A stretch of 64,000 nucleotides of DNA from Anagrus nilaparvatae (GCA_022575985.1 JAKSXM010000014.1:11036001-11100000); one strand, 5' to 3'. Positions 42,540 to 53,983 are shown, numbered from the stretch's first letter. Numbers and translations: made by a program. The notes: a model not told the origin generated them from the sequence alone.

Positions 42540-42752
42540 TTACATAATGCCGTAATAAGATCGACCATTTGCCGCTGTCCAACCATCTACCGCAAAAGAA
42601 AATTTAGATTCGTTCTTTTTTAGAATCTTTATTAAATTATCTTGCATTTTTGCAAATTCAATTTTTAATTTTTCTGATGTCGACTTATTAATAGGCATAA
42701 AAATGGCAAAACTTATTAATAGGCATATTGAATTCAGGTGTAAAAACACCTG
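42540..42752 (-). pseudogene. hAT-type transposase fragment
   Basis: Minus-strand frame: EKLKIEFAKMQDNLIKILKK then SKFSFAVDGWTAANGRSYYG. The latter matches the conserved hAT transposase block with the first catalytic Asp (D-x-W-T). Only about 50 residues are left; the start is decayed and no BED finger or C-terminal dimerisation domain is present. Lies between two Helitron-like copies. Confidence 0.7.
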
Positions 42753-42843
42753 AATTCAATAAATTAAAAATTATTTATTTCTTAATTATTAACTTTTTTT
42801 TTTTTTTAACAAAAAAACTTTTGCATAGGTATTTATATACTTA

Positions 42844-43507
42844 CTAGCTGCCTCCAGCTCGCTTCGCTCGCTTCGGCACCCACCAAGGGGGCTGCGCCCC
42901 CCTGGACCCCTGAAACTTGTTTTGTAAAGAAATGTTGTTTTTGGTTACTGAATATTTTGTATCCGCAAGTAACCGTGGCTTCCCTCGACTACCCATTGTA
43001 AGAATTAGAAATATATATAATATTAGTCCAAAACTTTTATAATTTTTGAAAAATTATATCTCAAGCTCGATGTCTCAAGCTTTTATCGTGTTCAAGTAAT
43101 TCGCGTGTGAACAATACTATATTGGGTTACCAAATTAGTGACCGGTAAGAATTAGAAATATATATAATATTAGTTCAAAACTTTTATAATATTTGAAAAA
43201 TTATTGTAACTTTTGACAGATAGAACCGATTCACTCGAAAATTTAGGTAGAATCGTAAAAAATATTCCCGAATCGAATGAAAGACTTTTCCACAGTAAAA
43301 TTTTTCCTTAGTTTTCAGAGTTTTAGGTTTTTTTTAAAAATTTGATAAAAATGTTTTTTTTTGGTAATTCAGTTTTTTCAACATAAAAAATTTTTGTTTG
43401 AATGAATCGAAATAAAACCTAGCCTATGTTTTGACCCGTAATTTTTGCCGTCTTTTACCGTAAACCCTATGTCTGTAGCTTTTATCGTTTTCTAGTTTAT
43501 CGCGTTC

Positions 43508-43540
<33 letters not shown>

Positions 43541-43560
43541 ATTAAAGATTTATATATATA
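42844..43560 (-). mobile_element. Helitron-like family B, fuller copy (minus strand)
   Basis: CTAG at 42844-42847 with both hairpins, then the shortened 3' module, then the 5' module ending in the inverse of the TG microsatellite (43510-43540) and AT run. Inverted twin of 39071-39790. Confidence 0.8.
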
Positions 43561-43562
43561 TA

Positions 43563-44925
43563 GGATAGGATGTATCCATTTTTTCATGTTTAGGACAGCC
43601 GATACCCGTTTTACTATTTTATATTCTAAAAAACGGGACACTATTTAATATGAGGTATAGTTTCTGCTAAATTCAATACTAATATTTCAATGCTATCTTC
43701 ATATAAAAATATTTGTAACTACAACATTTCTATAAAACAGGACTAGATTTGAAAACATTTAAGTGGTGTATATTCTGCTAAATTCAATACAAATTTTTCA
43801 ATACTATTATTGCATAAAAACAATTGAAATTGAAACTTTTCTACAAAATTGGATACTATTCGAAAAAGATTTAAAGTGCGGTATGTTTTGCTAAATTCAA
43901 TACAAATATTTCATTGCTAGCATTGCATAAAAACAATTGAAATTACAATTTTAAAAATAGTATATATTTTGCTACATTCAATAATTCAACTAATATTTCA
44001 ATTTTTCTAAGAAACTGGGCATTAACGTGAGGTATAGTTTCTGCTAATACTAATATTTCAATAATATCATTGCATTAAAACATTGAAATTACAACTTTTC
44101 TATAAAACAGGATACTAGTCGAAATAAATTTGAAGTCAGATATATTTTGCTACATTCAATAAAAATATTTCAATGCTATCAGTCAATAAAAACATTTAAA
44201 ATTACGTTTCTATAAAACAGGACGAAACGTAATGGGGTATACTTTGCTAAATTCAAGATAAATATTTCAATGCTATCATTGCTTAAAAACAATTGAAATT
44301 AAAACTTTTCTATAAAAAAGGATACTATCCAAAAAAAATTTAAAGTTGGCTATTTTTTGATAAATTCAATATAAATATTTCAATGCTATGATTGCATAAA
44401 AATATTTGAAATTATAACAATTCTATAAAACAGAAAAGAAATCGAAAAGATTTAAGTGGTGTATACTCTGCTATATTCAATACTAATATTTCAATATTAT
44501 CGTTGCATAAAAACAATTGAAATTAAAACTTTTCTGTCAAACCGGATACTATATTCGAAAAAAATTTAAAGTGGGGGGGTATATTTTGGAATTTAATACA
44601 AATATTTCAATGCTATGATTGCATAAAAACAATTGAAAATACAACTTTTCTATGAAACAGGAAACGATTCGAAAACATTTAAGTGGTATATATTCTGCTA
44701 AATTCAATACTAATATTTCAGTGTTATCATTGCATAAAAACAATTGAAATTACTATTTTGAGAAAAATATTTATTTTGCTACATTCAATTCTAATACTTC
44801 AGTGCTATCATTGCATAAAAACATTGAAATTACAACATTTCTATAAAACAGGACACGATTCGAAAACATTTAAGTGGTGTCTATTCTGATAAATTCAATA
44901 CTAATATTTAAATGCTATTATTGTA
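43563..44925. repeat. satellite-like tandem array, about 110-bp monomer
   Basis: The motif CTGCTAAATTCAATACTAAT followed by ATTTCAATGCTATCATTGCA recurs about twelve times (near 43660, 43778, 43889, 43970, 44041, 44148, 44245, 44355, 44467, 44586, 44694, 44777, 44886), separated by TTTCTATAAAACAGGACACT-like blocks. The array continues after the 44928-47095 insertion at 47098-47340, with a single unit at about 48350-48430. Short ORFs here are repeat shadows. Confidence 0.85.
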
Positions 44926-44927
44926 TA

Positions 44928-47095
44928 GGGGAGGGTCCCGTAATTCTGCGCACTTCGGAAAACGATCACTGATATTGAGTTTCTAAATTGGCTTAAATGT
45001 AATATTTTTTTTTAAAAATATTAATTGAACCCTTGGCTACAAATAAAATCAGTTAATTTTTTAATTTTTTCACACACAAATTATTTATTATACAAAAAGG
45101 AAGGCCTCTGAAACGCGCAGAATTAGGCAGCAAAGTTCCTAATTCTGCGCATATTTTAAGGGGGTAGACCTAATTGGAGATAGAAAAAAGATGTGGTTTT
45201 TTGAATAGGTTTTTGGGTAGAAATAATTGAGATAATTTTTTCAAAGTTGGCACTTTATTAGATTATAAGTTGCTAAACATTTTTTTTATTTTTTTTTTTT
45301 AATTTTTTCAAAATGGCGCCGAGTAGAGGTCCTCAAAGTTGGGCCTCACTTTTCACTGTGTGCAGGATTCCGGTCTCCAAATTGTTCAGAAACACACGAA
45401 ACTAAATTAATTATGTTTGGGAAACATTTTTCTTCTGGATTGATGGATTCAAATTTCGGAAAATGGAAAATTGTGAAAATTATTTAATTTTTTTCACATC
45501 TTTTTTTGAAAGAAAAAAAAATTGGGACATTTTTTGGAAAAACCCTTCCATCAATCCAGAAGATAATTGTATTTTAAAAATGTAGCCAAAAAATTAGGAA
45601 GATATTTTAATTATTTTTTGAGTTATCGTGCACACAAATCAAAAAACGTTGTTTCGAGAAAAACGCGTTTAAAGTTTAGAATGCTGTATCTTACGCCTTT
45701 CGCGGTGTCTCGCTTCATCGTCTATAACTTTCTTATTATTCAAGATATCATTATAAAAATTTTTTTCCATATTTTTAAGATATTTTCGAACCCAAAAAAA
45801 ATAAAAACAGAAAATCGATTACGAAAAAGTTCCAATTAGGTCTACCCCCTTAAATGTATTTAATTCTATCATTAACTACGGAATAACATTTATTTCGCAA
45901 AAATATTAATGTAAATCAATAAAACTATTGATATTTATTATTTATTGAAGGTTTCGCGTTAAAAATTTACGTATACAGATGCTTTTAAAATAGCTGAAAT
46001 TTCTAGGTTATGTTTGCAATCCTATGCTAAAGCACGTTGCGCAAAATTAGGGATTCAAATGTAAGTTTTATTATTGTATTTTTTGAAAAAATTTCAACAT
46101 ATTAATTAATAAAATAATTAAAAACTTCATAACGAACGTTTTCTTAAGTCAAAAAAACAAAATTTTGTCTAATATCGTTCTTTCAAAAATATTCATAGCT
46201 TAAAATGTAAACCTCAGATACTAGCACAAAACAAGCTAAAATTTAGTTTTTCTTATTCTGAGCAAAAAAATACCTTTTGATTGAAATTTTTTTTCTACAT
46301 TACTTGCAATTATTATAATCAAATGTATTTTTCGTGTCTGATCGTTATATTTTTATTTAACATTCTTATTTTCTAAATATTGTTTGTTTATACACTCGAT
46401 AAAAATATAATTGATAAAAAAGAAGAAAACGATTTTTTGCGAGTGAATGTATTTATTAATTTTCAAAATTTAGACGTTTCGAAGCACATAGCTTCCTTTT
46501 CAATACTAAAAATAATAGTGTCATATAGCAACATATATATACAAAAAGTATAAAATAAGTAATTGCAAACTTAAAATTAATACTTACAAAGTAATTAAAG
46601 TTTGATACATAAAAATACAAAAAATGTATTAGTCAAAGAACATGTAATATAACCTAAAAATTTAAATTATATAAATAAATTAAAAATATATGATAACAAT
46701 TTTAAAATATAATAATTTTTTAACATACGAATAAATTACTATTTATAAGAATATTATCCATTGAGAAAAAGTAGTAGAAAAATTTAATTATTGATTAAAA
46801 ATTCAAAAAAACTATGAAAAAAATATATGTGTCTGTACATGTTGAAAATATTGTTATTTGTGTAAACAACAGCAGAAGTAAAAACGCTCTGATTTGAAAA
46901 AGTGTAAATTTATGTAAATTAGATACTATTTATTTATATTCTTATTTTCTATAAATAAGAAAATAATAAAAAAATAATTTTCTACATTATATAATAATAA
47001 AGTTTTTAATCATTATACAGAAAAAAAATTCATCATTAATTAATTTTTAAGGGAGCGCAAATTCAGGAACCGCGCAGAATTACGGGACTCTCCCC
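44928..47095. mobile_element. 2.17-kb TIR element, TA target duplication, in a satellite monomer
   Basis: Ends GGGGAGGGTCCCGTAATTCT and AGAATTACGGGACTCTCCCC are inverted. TA at 44926-44927 and 47096-47097 flanks it; removing it rejoins a satellite monomer. A short perfect palindrome GCGCAGAATTAGG...CCTAATTCTGCGC lies at 45116-45150 near the left end. Contains the 45160-45849 element and otherwise AT-rich noncoding sequence. TA duplication suggests Tc1/mariner/pogo-type mobilisation; no transposase. Confidence 0.85.
45160..45849. mobile_element. 690-bp TIR element with TTAA target duplication
   Basis: Ends GGGGGTAGACCTAATTGG and CCAATTAGGTCTACCCCC are perfect inverted repeats flanked by TTAA on both sides (45156-45159, 45850-45853), the piggyBac-type signature. 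Nested in the TA element. Interior is AT-rich with one non-significant 90-codon frame. Confidence 0.85.
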
Positions 47096-47097
47096 TA

Positions 47098-48130
47098 AAC
47101 CCAATTAAAATTACAATTTTGGGAATAGTATATATTCTGCTACATTCAATAATTCAACTAATATTTCAACTTTTATAACAAACGGGACACTATTCAATCT
47201 ATTTCTATAAAACAGGACTAGATTTGAAAACATTTAAATGGTGTATATTCTGCTAAATTCAATACTAGTATTTCAATGTTATCATTGCGTAAGAACAATT
47301 GAAATTAAAATTTTTTTATAAAATAGGACACTATTCAATCTATATTTTTCGGTGCTTTATATATGAAAAAACCCAAAAATTTCACCATAATAGTAAAATG
47401 TATATCGGCTGTACTATTTATGAAAAAATAAAAAATTATAAAAATGTCACTCTATAGTAAAATTCATATTTATTGAAACTGAAAAAATTTCAATCTATAT
47501 TGTTGGCTGTTTTATATGTGAAAACCCCCAACAAATTTTAATATAGAGTAAAATGTATATCGTCTGTGCTATTTATGAAGAAATGAAAAATTATTAAAAT
47601 TTCAATCTATAGTAAAATTCCTATTGATTGTCTACAATAGGAAAAAAATTGAGAAAATTTCAATCTACTGTTGAAAATATGAAAATTTACATTAATAAAA
47701 ACGTTTATCTAAACATCTAAAACCCACAGTTAATGTATAAAGTTATTTTTTTAGGTTTTTTGATCCGTCGTTTTGAAAAAACGGAAGATATACTTAGATG
47801 AAAATATGAAAATTTTTATTCATAAAAACGTTATTCTCAACCTCTAAAACCAGGATGTAATGTAAAAATTTCTTTTTTTATGTTTTTATAGAATATTTTG
47901 GAAAATATGAAAATATGCTAAGGTGAAAAAATGAAATTTTTCCTTCAAAAACATGTTATTATCAACCTCAAAAACTAAAGGACAATGTTAAAAGCTTATT
48001 TTTTTTTTTTTTTTTATCAGGCATGTTGAAACACGTGAATATTTACTTGGATGAAAAATTAAAATTCTTCATTCATAAAAATTTGTTTATCAATTTCGAA
48101 AACGTAGGAATAATGTATTAATTTTTTTTT
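47098..48130. repeat. satellite remnants: end of 110-bp array, then TTGGAAAA-type monomers
   Basis: 47098-47340 continues the 110-bp array. 47340-47660 holds repeated ATTTCAATCTATAGTAAAAT and TATCGGCTGTACTATTTATG words. 47660-48130 contains diverged copies of the TTTTGGAAAA/ATGTTGGG monomers of 6-7.2 kb (AATTTTTATTCATAAAAACG recurs). Confidence 0.65.
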
Positions 48131-48970
48131 TTTATAACATACTTTTTTATGGAATCGATATAATTTTTATAGGAGATTAATATTATAATAAAACACATTA
48201 AAAAAATTTTTTTTTAAATTGTGATTTTCATTTAGGAGATAAAAAGGTCCAAAGTAGAGTCCTTATAAATTTCAAGCATAGGACGTGAGTCAAAAATCAG
48301 GGGTTTGAGATTTTTATGTTGTGTCAATTTAGAAAAAAATTAAAAGTAGAGTTGCTAAATTAAATACTAATATTTAAAAATGCTATCATTGCATAAAACC
48401 ACTTGAAATTACAAGTTTTCTATAAAATAGAACACTAATTTATATTTTATTTATGTATATTTATTAAGAGTTTCAATAAAAATTTTATTTTGTTTTATTT
48501 TAATTTATTTTAATTTTATTATATACTTAATATTTTTATATGTAACTAAAACTTGTTTCATTTAATAAATGATATAAAGTACCTAGATATTTAAATATTC
48601 AAAATAAATAATTTTTTAAGTATTCTATACTCTTATATAATTAAATACCCAGAATTACTATTATATTCTGCCGAGCGTAGCGAGGCCAATCAGCTAGTAA
48701 TAATAATAATATTATGCAATAAATAATTCTAAATATATGAACTGAAGTGTATTCAAAATATTTCTGAATTAAAATTAACTTTACCCATAAGTAAAAATAT
48801 ATAATATCAATAATACTATATTTTTAGAAAATAAATTAAAAACAACAAATATTATGTATGTCAAATGTATTTATTAATGTAATTTCAAATAATTTAATAA
48901 TTATATTTGCAAGTAATCAAATATTTCAACAAATCAAATTGGTTTAAAAAAAATTTTACATTCTTGCAAA
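48131..48970. other. AT-rich stretch with a Helitron-like 3' end
   Basis: One 110-bp monomer at about 48350-48430, otherwise AT-rich. At 48669-48697 the plus strand reads GCCGAGCGTAGCGAGGC, a hairpin, then CAATCAGCTAGTAAT, that is CTAG followed by T, a Helitron-like 3' terminus of another family. Its 5' end was not found. Confidence 0.5.
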
Positions 48971-49112
48971 AGTAGTTATCAACTATATTACAAAAAAAAA
49001 AAAAAATACAGTGACTTATTATGCTTCGCACGGTCTGTCATTGTTAGCAATGATCTAGTTTATTTTAAAATAAATAAAAAATAAAAGCATTTACTACAAT
49101 TAATACACTTAC

Positions 49113-49205
49113 TATCTGAAAAATTCCCTATTTTTGGTGGTGATGGGAGTGTTGATACATCTGATAAGTTGCTTTCTTCAAAAACATTTCTTGAATCTTC
49201 TGATT
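49113..49205 (-). other. possible host-gene exon, 93 bp
   Basis: Minus strand TTTTCATTTCAG|AATCAG at 49206/49205 and TCAGATA|GTAAGTG at 49113/49112 are strong acceptor and donor sites. Between them is an open 31-codon frame (phase 1 to phase 1), acidic and Ser-rich, SEDSRNVFEESNLSDVSTLP then PPKIGNFSD. Not a known domain. A chance hit is possible. Confidence 0.35.
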
Positions 49206-49424
49206 CTGAAATGAAAAGCAAAATGTTAATTAAACATAAATTTTGAAGCATTTAGTATACATTATGAAATTAAGAAAATAATGTAAGTTCGATTAAATAT
49301 CTCTGTTTTATTAGCTGCCATAAGAATATTTTGTTATTTCTATTCATTTAAGTAAACACAAACAAGTAAAATATAGAAATATAATATAGAATATAAATGT
49401 AGAAATAATTAGTGAAAAATTTCA

Positions 49425-49492
49425 ATAGCTAGTGGATAAAGCACTCACTTTATAATCAAAGGAAAAAAAGTTCGACCCTACCGCATAACTTC
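49425..49492 (+). pseudogene. tRNA-like sequence (Ile-UAU-like), SINE head or pseudogene
   Basis: TAGCTAGTGGATAAAGC resembles an A-box, CACTTTATAATCAAAGG an anticodon arm with loop TTATAAT, and AAGTTCGACCC a B-box at correct spacing. Acceptor stem not convincing. Confidence 0.5.
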
Positions 49493-49749
49493 AGTGTATA
49501 TTAAAATATTTTAAAATAAAATAAAATCAATTTGGAGGGTTGCCTAATCTTTGGAGACGAAAGTCATAGATAGCGCTGCTACAAGTCGTTCTCTGTATGT
49601 TATGCACACGGGTTTTTTTCCATGGTTTTTGTGCCTCGTTTAAAGCATAGAATTATGTATGGTTATAATATGGTTTAGTCCTTTAAAAAGACGGAATTTT
49701 CGACCTAGCTTCTAAAATAAAAGTCGGACCTGGACCGCAATTGGCCTGT

Positions 49750-50485
49750 GTAATCCTTTAGTGAAGTTTAGTATACACCCATCAATTGGCCTTCAAAATT
49801 GCCTTTCTAATCCTACAGTTTCTTTACTTTCAAGAATGATCAACTTAATTATTAATTTGACTTCTTTTTTGTCCAACCTAATAATTTTTAAATATACACA
49901 AGCCGCATACGCTATTTTATACGCATCTGCGAATCCATAAATCTGGAATTTAGCATTCGGATCATATCCTAACCAAAGATTGATCTTAATTTGATTTAAC
50001 AACGATTTGAGAATACCAATTCGAAAACAAAGTCTTCAAATTAGGAGGCAATTTTTCATCCCAATCTATTTAGGCTAGCCACAGCTTTTGTATAAAAGCT
50101 TTCACTGTAATAATCACAGATGCCAACCAACCTAGTGTCATATAATTTAGTTATGCTTGATACATCTTGTCTTCTACTGAGTGATTTTTTAAACTGGTTA
50201 ATTTCAATTTTGAAACAAAAACAATCTTCTATTGGATTCCAATTTAAACCTTATAAACTAAAATATGAATGTGAGGGATCTGAATCTGATAGACCAACTG
50301 GAAATTCACTAAGTAATACTTTATTTTTTGGCCATCCACTTATGAAACCTCATAAGTATTACTAATACATAAGTATTACTAGTCATTACCTCATCCAGTC
50401 AATAAATAGCTCTGCTTAGTCTGAAAGCAATTTAGCTCCTGCGTGAAGTATATCATTAATTGGAATATTATTGTCACCCTTAGCA
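49750..50485 (-). pseudogene. BEL/Pao pol fragment (RT end to RNase H-like region)
   Basis: Read down the minus strand, changing frame several times: IPINDILHAGAKLL (near 50470-50430), FHKWMAKN, LSEFPVGLSDSD, GLNWNPIEDCFCFKIEI, SRRQDVSSITKLYD, AFIQKLW, IDWDEKLPPN, then AKFQIYGFADAYKIAYAACV. This is the typical Pao order after the RT active site, ending in the GF-DA-S/Y motif. Multiple frameshifts and stops; N- and C-terminal parts absent. Confidence 0.8.
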
Positions 50486-50489
50486 GAAC

Positions 50490-50720
50490 CATTAAAAACT
50501 GTACAAAGTAGTATAGAAGTTGGAAAACCAACAGACAAGAATATCGAGGCTATAACAGATGTTTTAACAGAACACACCAAGGTTAAATAATCTATTATAG
50601 CAACACATTGTAACTCTGAGAATCATACTTTTGATTTTAAGAATTGACATATTGTTGATCAAGAAAACAGATGGATTAAAAGAAAATTTTCTGAAAGCGT
50701 AAATATACATATGTGCATTT
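50490..50720 (+). pseudogene. Penelope-like GIY-YIG C-terminal fragment
   Basis: Plus strand near 50590-50710 reads NHTFDFKN, a stop, HIVDQENRWIKRKFSESVNI: the FDF..I...E...KR..SESI-I block at the end of Penelope GIY-YIG domains, with the catalytic-type Glu. It starts where the BEL/Pao homology on the other strand ends. Confidence 0.6.
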
Positions 50721-51894
50721 CTACGAGAAAGTACGTTTTATGAGCACCAAAAATGAAAAAAAAAAAATTTAAGAGGCCACAACTGCCACCATGATTTTCT
50801 GGTAGTTTGAAACCTATAGAATGCAAAAAAAACGTGAACACGAAATCAGTTATGGATGCCAAAAAGATTTTGTTACTTTTATGTCACAAACCAAGTTTTT
50901 CGTATCTGAGCTACCCAAAATTTTCAAAATAACTTTTTAGGTAAATAAAATTTTAAAAAAATAGTTAAAAAATCTGATTACCAGGGAAAAATCACTTCAG
51001 AAGAAAAACAAACTTTTCTTTCTATGATGAAATTTAGCCAAGTTATCGTCAATTTAAGATTTTACTCAAATTCATTCATCTATAAAAGATATTCAAAAAT
51101 GTCTGTTTCTGATAATTAATGAATATTTATAGTAATATTAAGTTTTAAATTAAATATGTACAATTAAAAGTGATGTTAAAATAAAAAATATAAAAATAAT
51201 ATAAATAATATCAATATAAGGTACATAGATATAACTTAGGTAAGATAACATGAGAACATATTTTATCATGTATTTTTTAATCTATTTAGATTAATGATGA
51301 GGCTCATAAAAATAATTGGGTGGAACATCTAATTAATAAAACATCTACATAGAAAAATAAGCAGCTTTTTCATTTACCAGCCCAGTGCAGGTCAATATAA
51401 AAATTTCACAAGTTTATTTATTTAATAATAAAAAATGGGTGATTATGATCAAAATAATAATAATAAAAAAAGTAATGTTATAATATTGACAATATGACAA
51501 TTGTTTACAAATGTAATTTTATTTAAAGAACACAAACAACATATATTTAATGATTTCAAAGTAAAAATTAAATTTAAATTAATCAATTTTACAAAACAAA
51601 TATAACTTTAATTTATATGAATGTTGAATCAAATTTCAATAATATAATTTAACTTTAATAAAACTATTTGAAATAAAAAAGAAATTTACTGATTTTACTT
51701 AAAAATTTAAATTTAAATGAGTTTAAATTGAATAAAATATAAATTATGAAAAAATAAACTTAAGTAAATACAGCTGTTGTGAGTGAAGCAGACGATGAAA
51801 AACATGCGTGGGCAGCTACTTTGAACGACTCCAAAAAGATTTTACATTGTTGACGACAAGACATAACGTAGATGGACGACAATTTCCGAAAGCT
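50721..51894. other. AT-rich stretch, one MITE end
   Basis: At about 51380-51402 CCAGCCCAGTGCAGGTCAAT matches the right end of the 23.8-24.3 kb MITE; I could not find the other end. The 73-codon minus frame at 51760-51981 partly overlaps the duplicated block that follows and has no recognisable domain. Confidence 0.45.
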
Positions 51895-52134
51895 ATGATG
51901 ACGATAAATGAAAAACAGGAACAGATGGCTGACCAATGAAAATGCTTCTTTTATTTTTAAAATTTCAACTGCCATACCCACTAAACTCCAATAGGTAAAA
52001 CCGGCCCCCGGAATGGGTTAATCAGTAGGTTTTACTCATTCACATTGGGTGAATGATGACGATAAATGAAAAAAGAAAACAGGAACAGATGGCTGACCAA
52101 TGAAAATGCTTCTTTTATTTTTAAAATTTGCACT
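51895..52134. repeat. direct duplication next to the TA MITE
   Basis: TGATGACGATAAATGAAAAA...AACAGGAACAGATGGCTGAC and following 50 bp occur at 51895-51970 and again at 52051-52134, each followed by the MITE start TACCCACTAAACTCCAATAG. The first MITE copy breaks off after about 70 bp (51974-52045). The unit of flank plus MITE start is therefore duplicated in tandem. Confidence 0.8.
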
Positions 52135-52140
52135 GTCATA

Positions 52141-52961
52141 CCCACTAAACTCCAATAGGTAAAATCGGCCCCCGGAATGGGTAAATCAGTAGCTTTTACT
52201 CGTTCACATTGGGTAAAACCAAGTAATTTACCCAATGCGCTGCCGAATGAGTAACTGAGACAGCATTTACTCATTGCAATAAGTAAAATAGTATAATTTA
52301 CCCATTGGCTTATATCACGGAGGAGTTAACTTATTAAATAACCTTAAAATTATTATTTTTATACAAAATTACTGAAACAAATAAAATAAAAAATATTAAA
52401 ATGAAAAAAACAATTTTAATATGTTGTAAAGTTTATAAGAAGCGATAGGGTAAAATAAACTGCATTTATTTTGTTGACATTTAATTAATTTAATAAATTA
52501 ATTTTAATTAATACTTTATTGATATAAATTCTTAAAAATAAGAATTATAATTGGATTAAAAATGATGTTTATAATTATACACAAAAATAAGTATGATTTT
52601 AATTTAAAATTTTATAATTTTACAATGAATACAATTTTTAACCTACAAAACTTAATTTAAACACTGCATATAAAGACGCGTATATATATAATTCTTTTTT
52701 TTATTGCTTTTAATATATTTTTTTTTTCAGTAATTTTACATAAAAATAATAATTTTAAGGTTATTTAATAAGTTAAATCCTCCGTGATATAAGCCAATGG
52801 GTAAATTATACTATTTTACTTATTGCAATGAGTAAATGCTGTCTAAGTTACTCATTCGGCAGCGCATTGGGTAAATTACTTGGTTTTACCCAATGTGAAT
52901 GAGTAAAACCTACTGATTTACCCATTCCGGGGGCCGATTTTACCTATTGGAGTTTAGTGGG
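52141..52961. mobile_element. 821-bp TIR element, TA target duplication
   Basis: About 240-bp inverted ends: CCCACTAAACTCCAATAGGT on the left and its complement on the right; the inner part includes GGCCCCCGGAATGGGTAAAT and GCCGAATGAGTAACT. TA flanks at 52139-52140 and 52962-52963. The ends contain many GGGTAAA/TTTACCC words in both directions, so each arm is also internally repetitive. No coding capacity. Confidence 0.85.
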
Positions 52962-52963
52962 TA

Positions 52964-53602
52964 CATTTTGAAATATGTAGCTAAATTGCTGCCATACAGC
53001 CTTAAAACGTTAATCTTTCGAATTTCTTTTATCGAAAATTTTTTAATTTTTAAACTTGAAATTTTGCTTGAAAATTTTAAAAATTTCGAAAATTTTGCCT
53101 TCTTAAAAACTTTTCATAAAGAATTTTGCGAAAATATATTCCAAAAAATCTAACCACTCTACGAAAGATTAATGGCGTCACTAATATTGAAGTACGTGGA
53201 AGTTACAAATTTTCTTGATTATATTGCATAAAATGAATAAAAACAAATTCATGCGTTGATTTTTGCTTGAAAAAAAAAAAGTAACCTTGAATTCGATATT
53301 TTTCAAAATATGAAAAAGCCATGTGCTTGATAATGTATCAAAAAATGATTTTTATGCAATATTTTTCTTTTTAGCCTAAGGTACTAGCGACGTTTTTTAA
53401 CAGTCTGTTCGCTCTCAAAATATAAAAGTCAAAACAATATTTTGCTGGACACATAAATAAAATTTTGCACATGTGAATTCAATTTTATTTTTTAATTTTG
53501 TATACTCACTGTACTGTGGCGTTTTGAAAAAATGAAACATTATATTTATTTCATTATCAAAAAATGAAGCTTACACCCAGACGCGATTCCGAGAAAGCAT
53601 TG
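52964..53602. other. AT-rich stretch, no feature
   Basis: Short frames only. Nothing recognised. Confidence 0.4.
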
Positions 53603-53972
53603 TAGAGTAGAGGAATTGAATCTGGAGGATGAAATGCAAATAGATCAGCAGACTAACAATGACAATAAAAGTCAAGAAGTCTTAAATTCTAATGCAAGAG
53701 TAATAAAACCATTAGGTTTCCCGATAATGTTTCCAATGACTGATGAAATCCAATCATTGGATACAGTTGATGATCTTATAACTCAAAATCTACCACAATC
53801 AACATCATGGGCTACTTTGACTATGGATGAAAAATTGCTACAAATTATGAATGGTATTTCAAATGTTCAGACTACTCGCAAAACTTTTCAGTTGGGCTTA
53901 TAACTTATTAGTAAACAAATGCACACTATTAGAATCAGAGGTACGTCTGAACAGAGAATACATAGTTGCAGT
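53603..53972 (+). CDS. unrecognised reading frame, upstream part
   Basis: A frame from 53616 to 53905 starts MNLEDEMQIDQQTNNDNKSQ and includes RVIKPLGFPIMFPM and MDEKLLQIMNGISNVQTT. A shifted frame continues AYNLLVNKCTLLESEVRLNR toward 53970, suggesting one frameshift. Composition is coding-like (acidic, then coiled-coil-prone), but I recognise no family. An R1 LINE is inserted directly after (53984). It could be an exon of a host gene or part of an unknown transposon. Confidence 0.35.
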
Positions 53973-53983
53973 AAATGATGATT

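Larger units (their letters stand above)
35485..44062. repeat. 8.6-kb imperfect inverted repeat with one expanded arm
   Basis: The outer segment 35485-36000 is inverted at 43563-44062 (AACGGGTATCGGCTGTCCTA against TAGGACAGCCGATACCCGTT). The inner segment 39071-39860 is inverted at 42771-43562. On the left the two segments are separated by 3.07 kb of tandem Helitron-like modules; on the right they adjoin. The spacer is 39861-42770. So the arms were copied as an inverted duplication and the left arm gained, or the right arm lost, the tandem array. Confidence 0.85.

Noticed and set aside
45567..45839. 90-codon plus-strand frame inside the TTAA element
   Set aside because: Runs into the terminal inverted repeat, low complexity, no transposase motif.
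49060..49251. 63-codon minus frame as a complete small gene
   Set aside because: Its ends are AT-rich intron-like sequence; only the 93-bp core with splice sites looks meaningful.
50120..50365. 81-codon plus-strand frame
   Set aside because: Antisense to the BEL/Pao fragment, which has clear family motifs.
51760..52274. Two similar minus-strand frames of 73 and 80 codons
   Set aside because: Similarity comes from the direct duplication next to the MITE; no domain or splice context.
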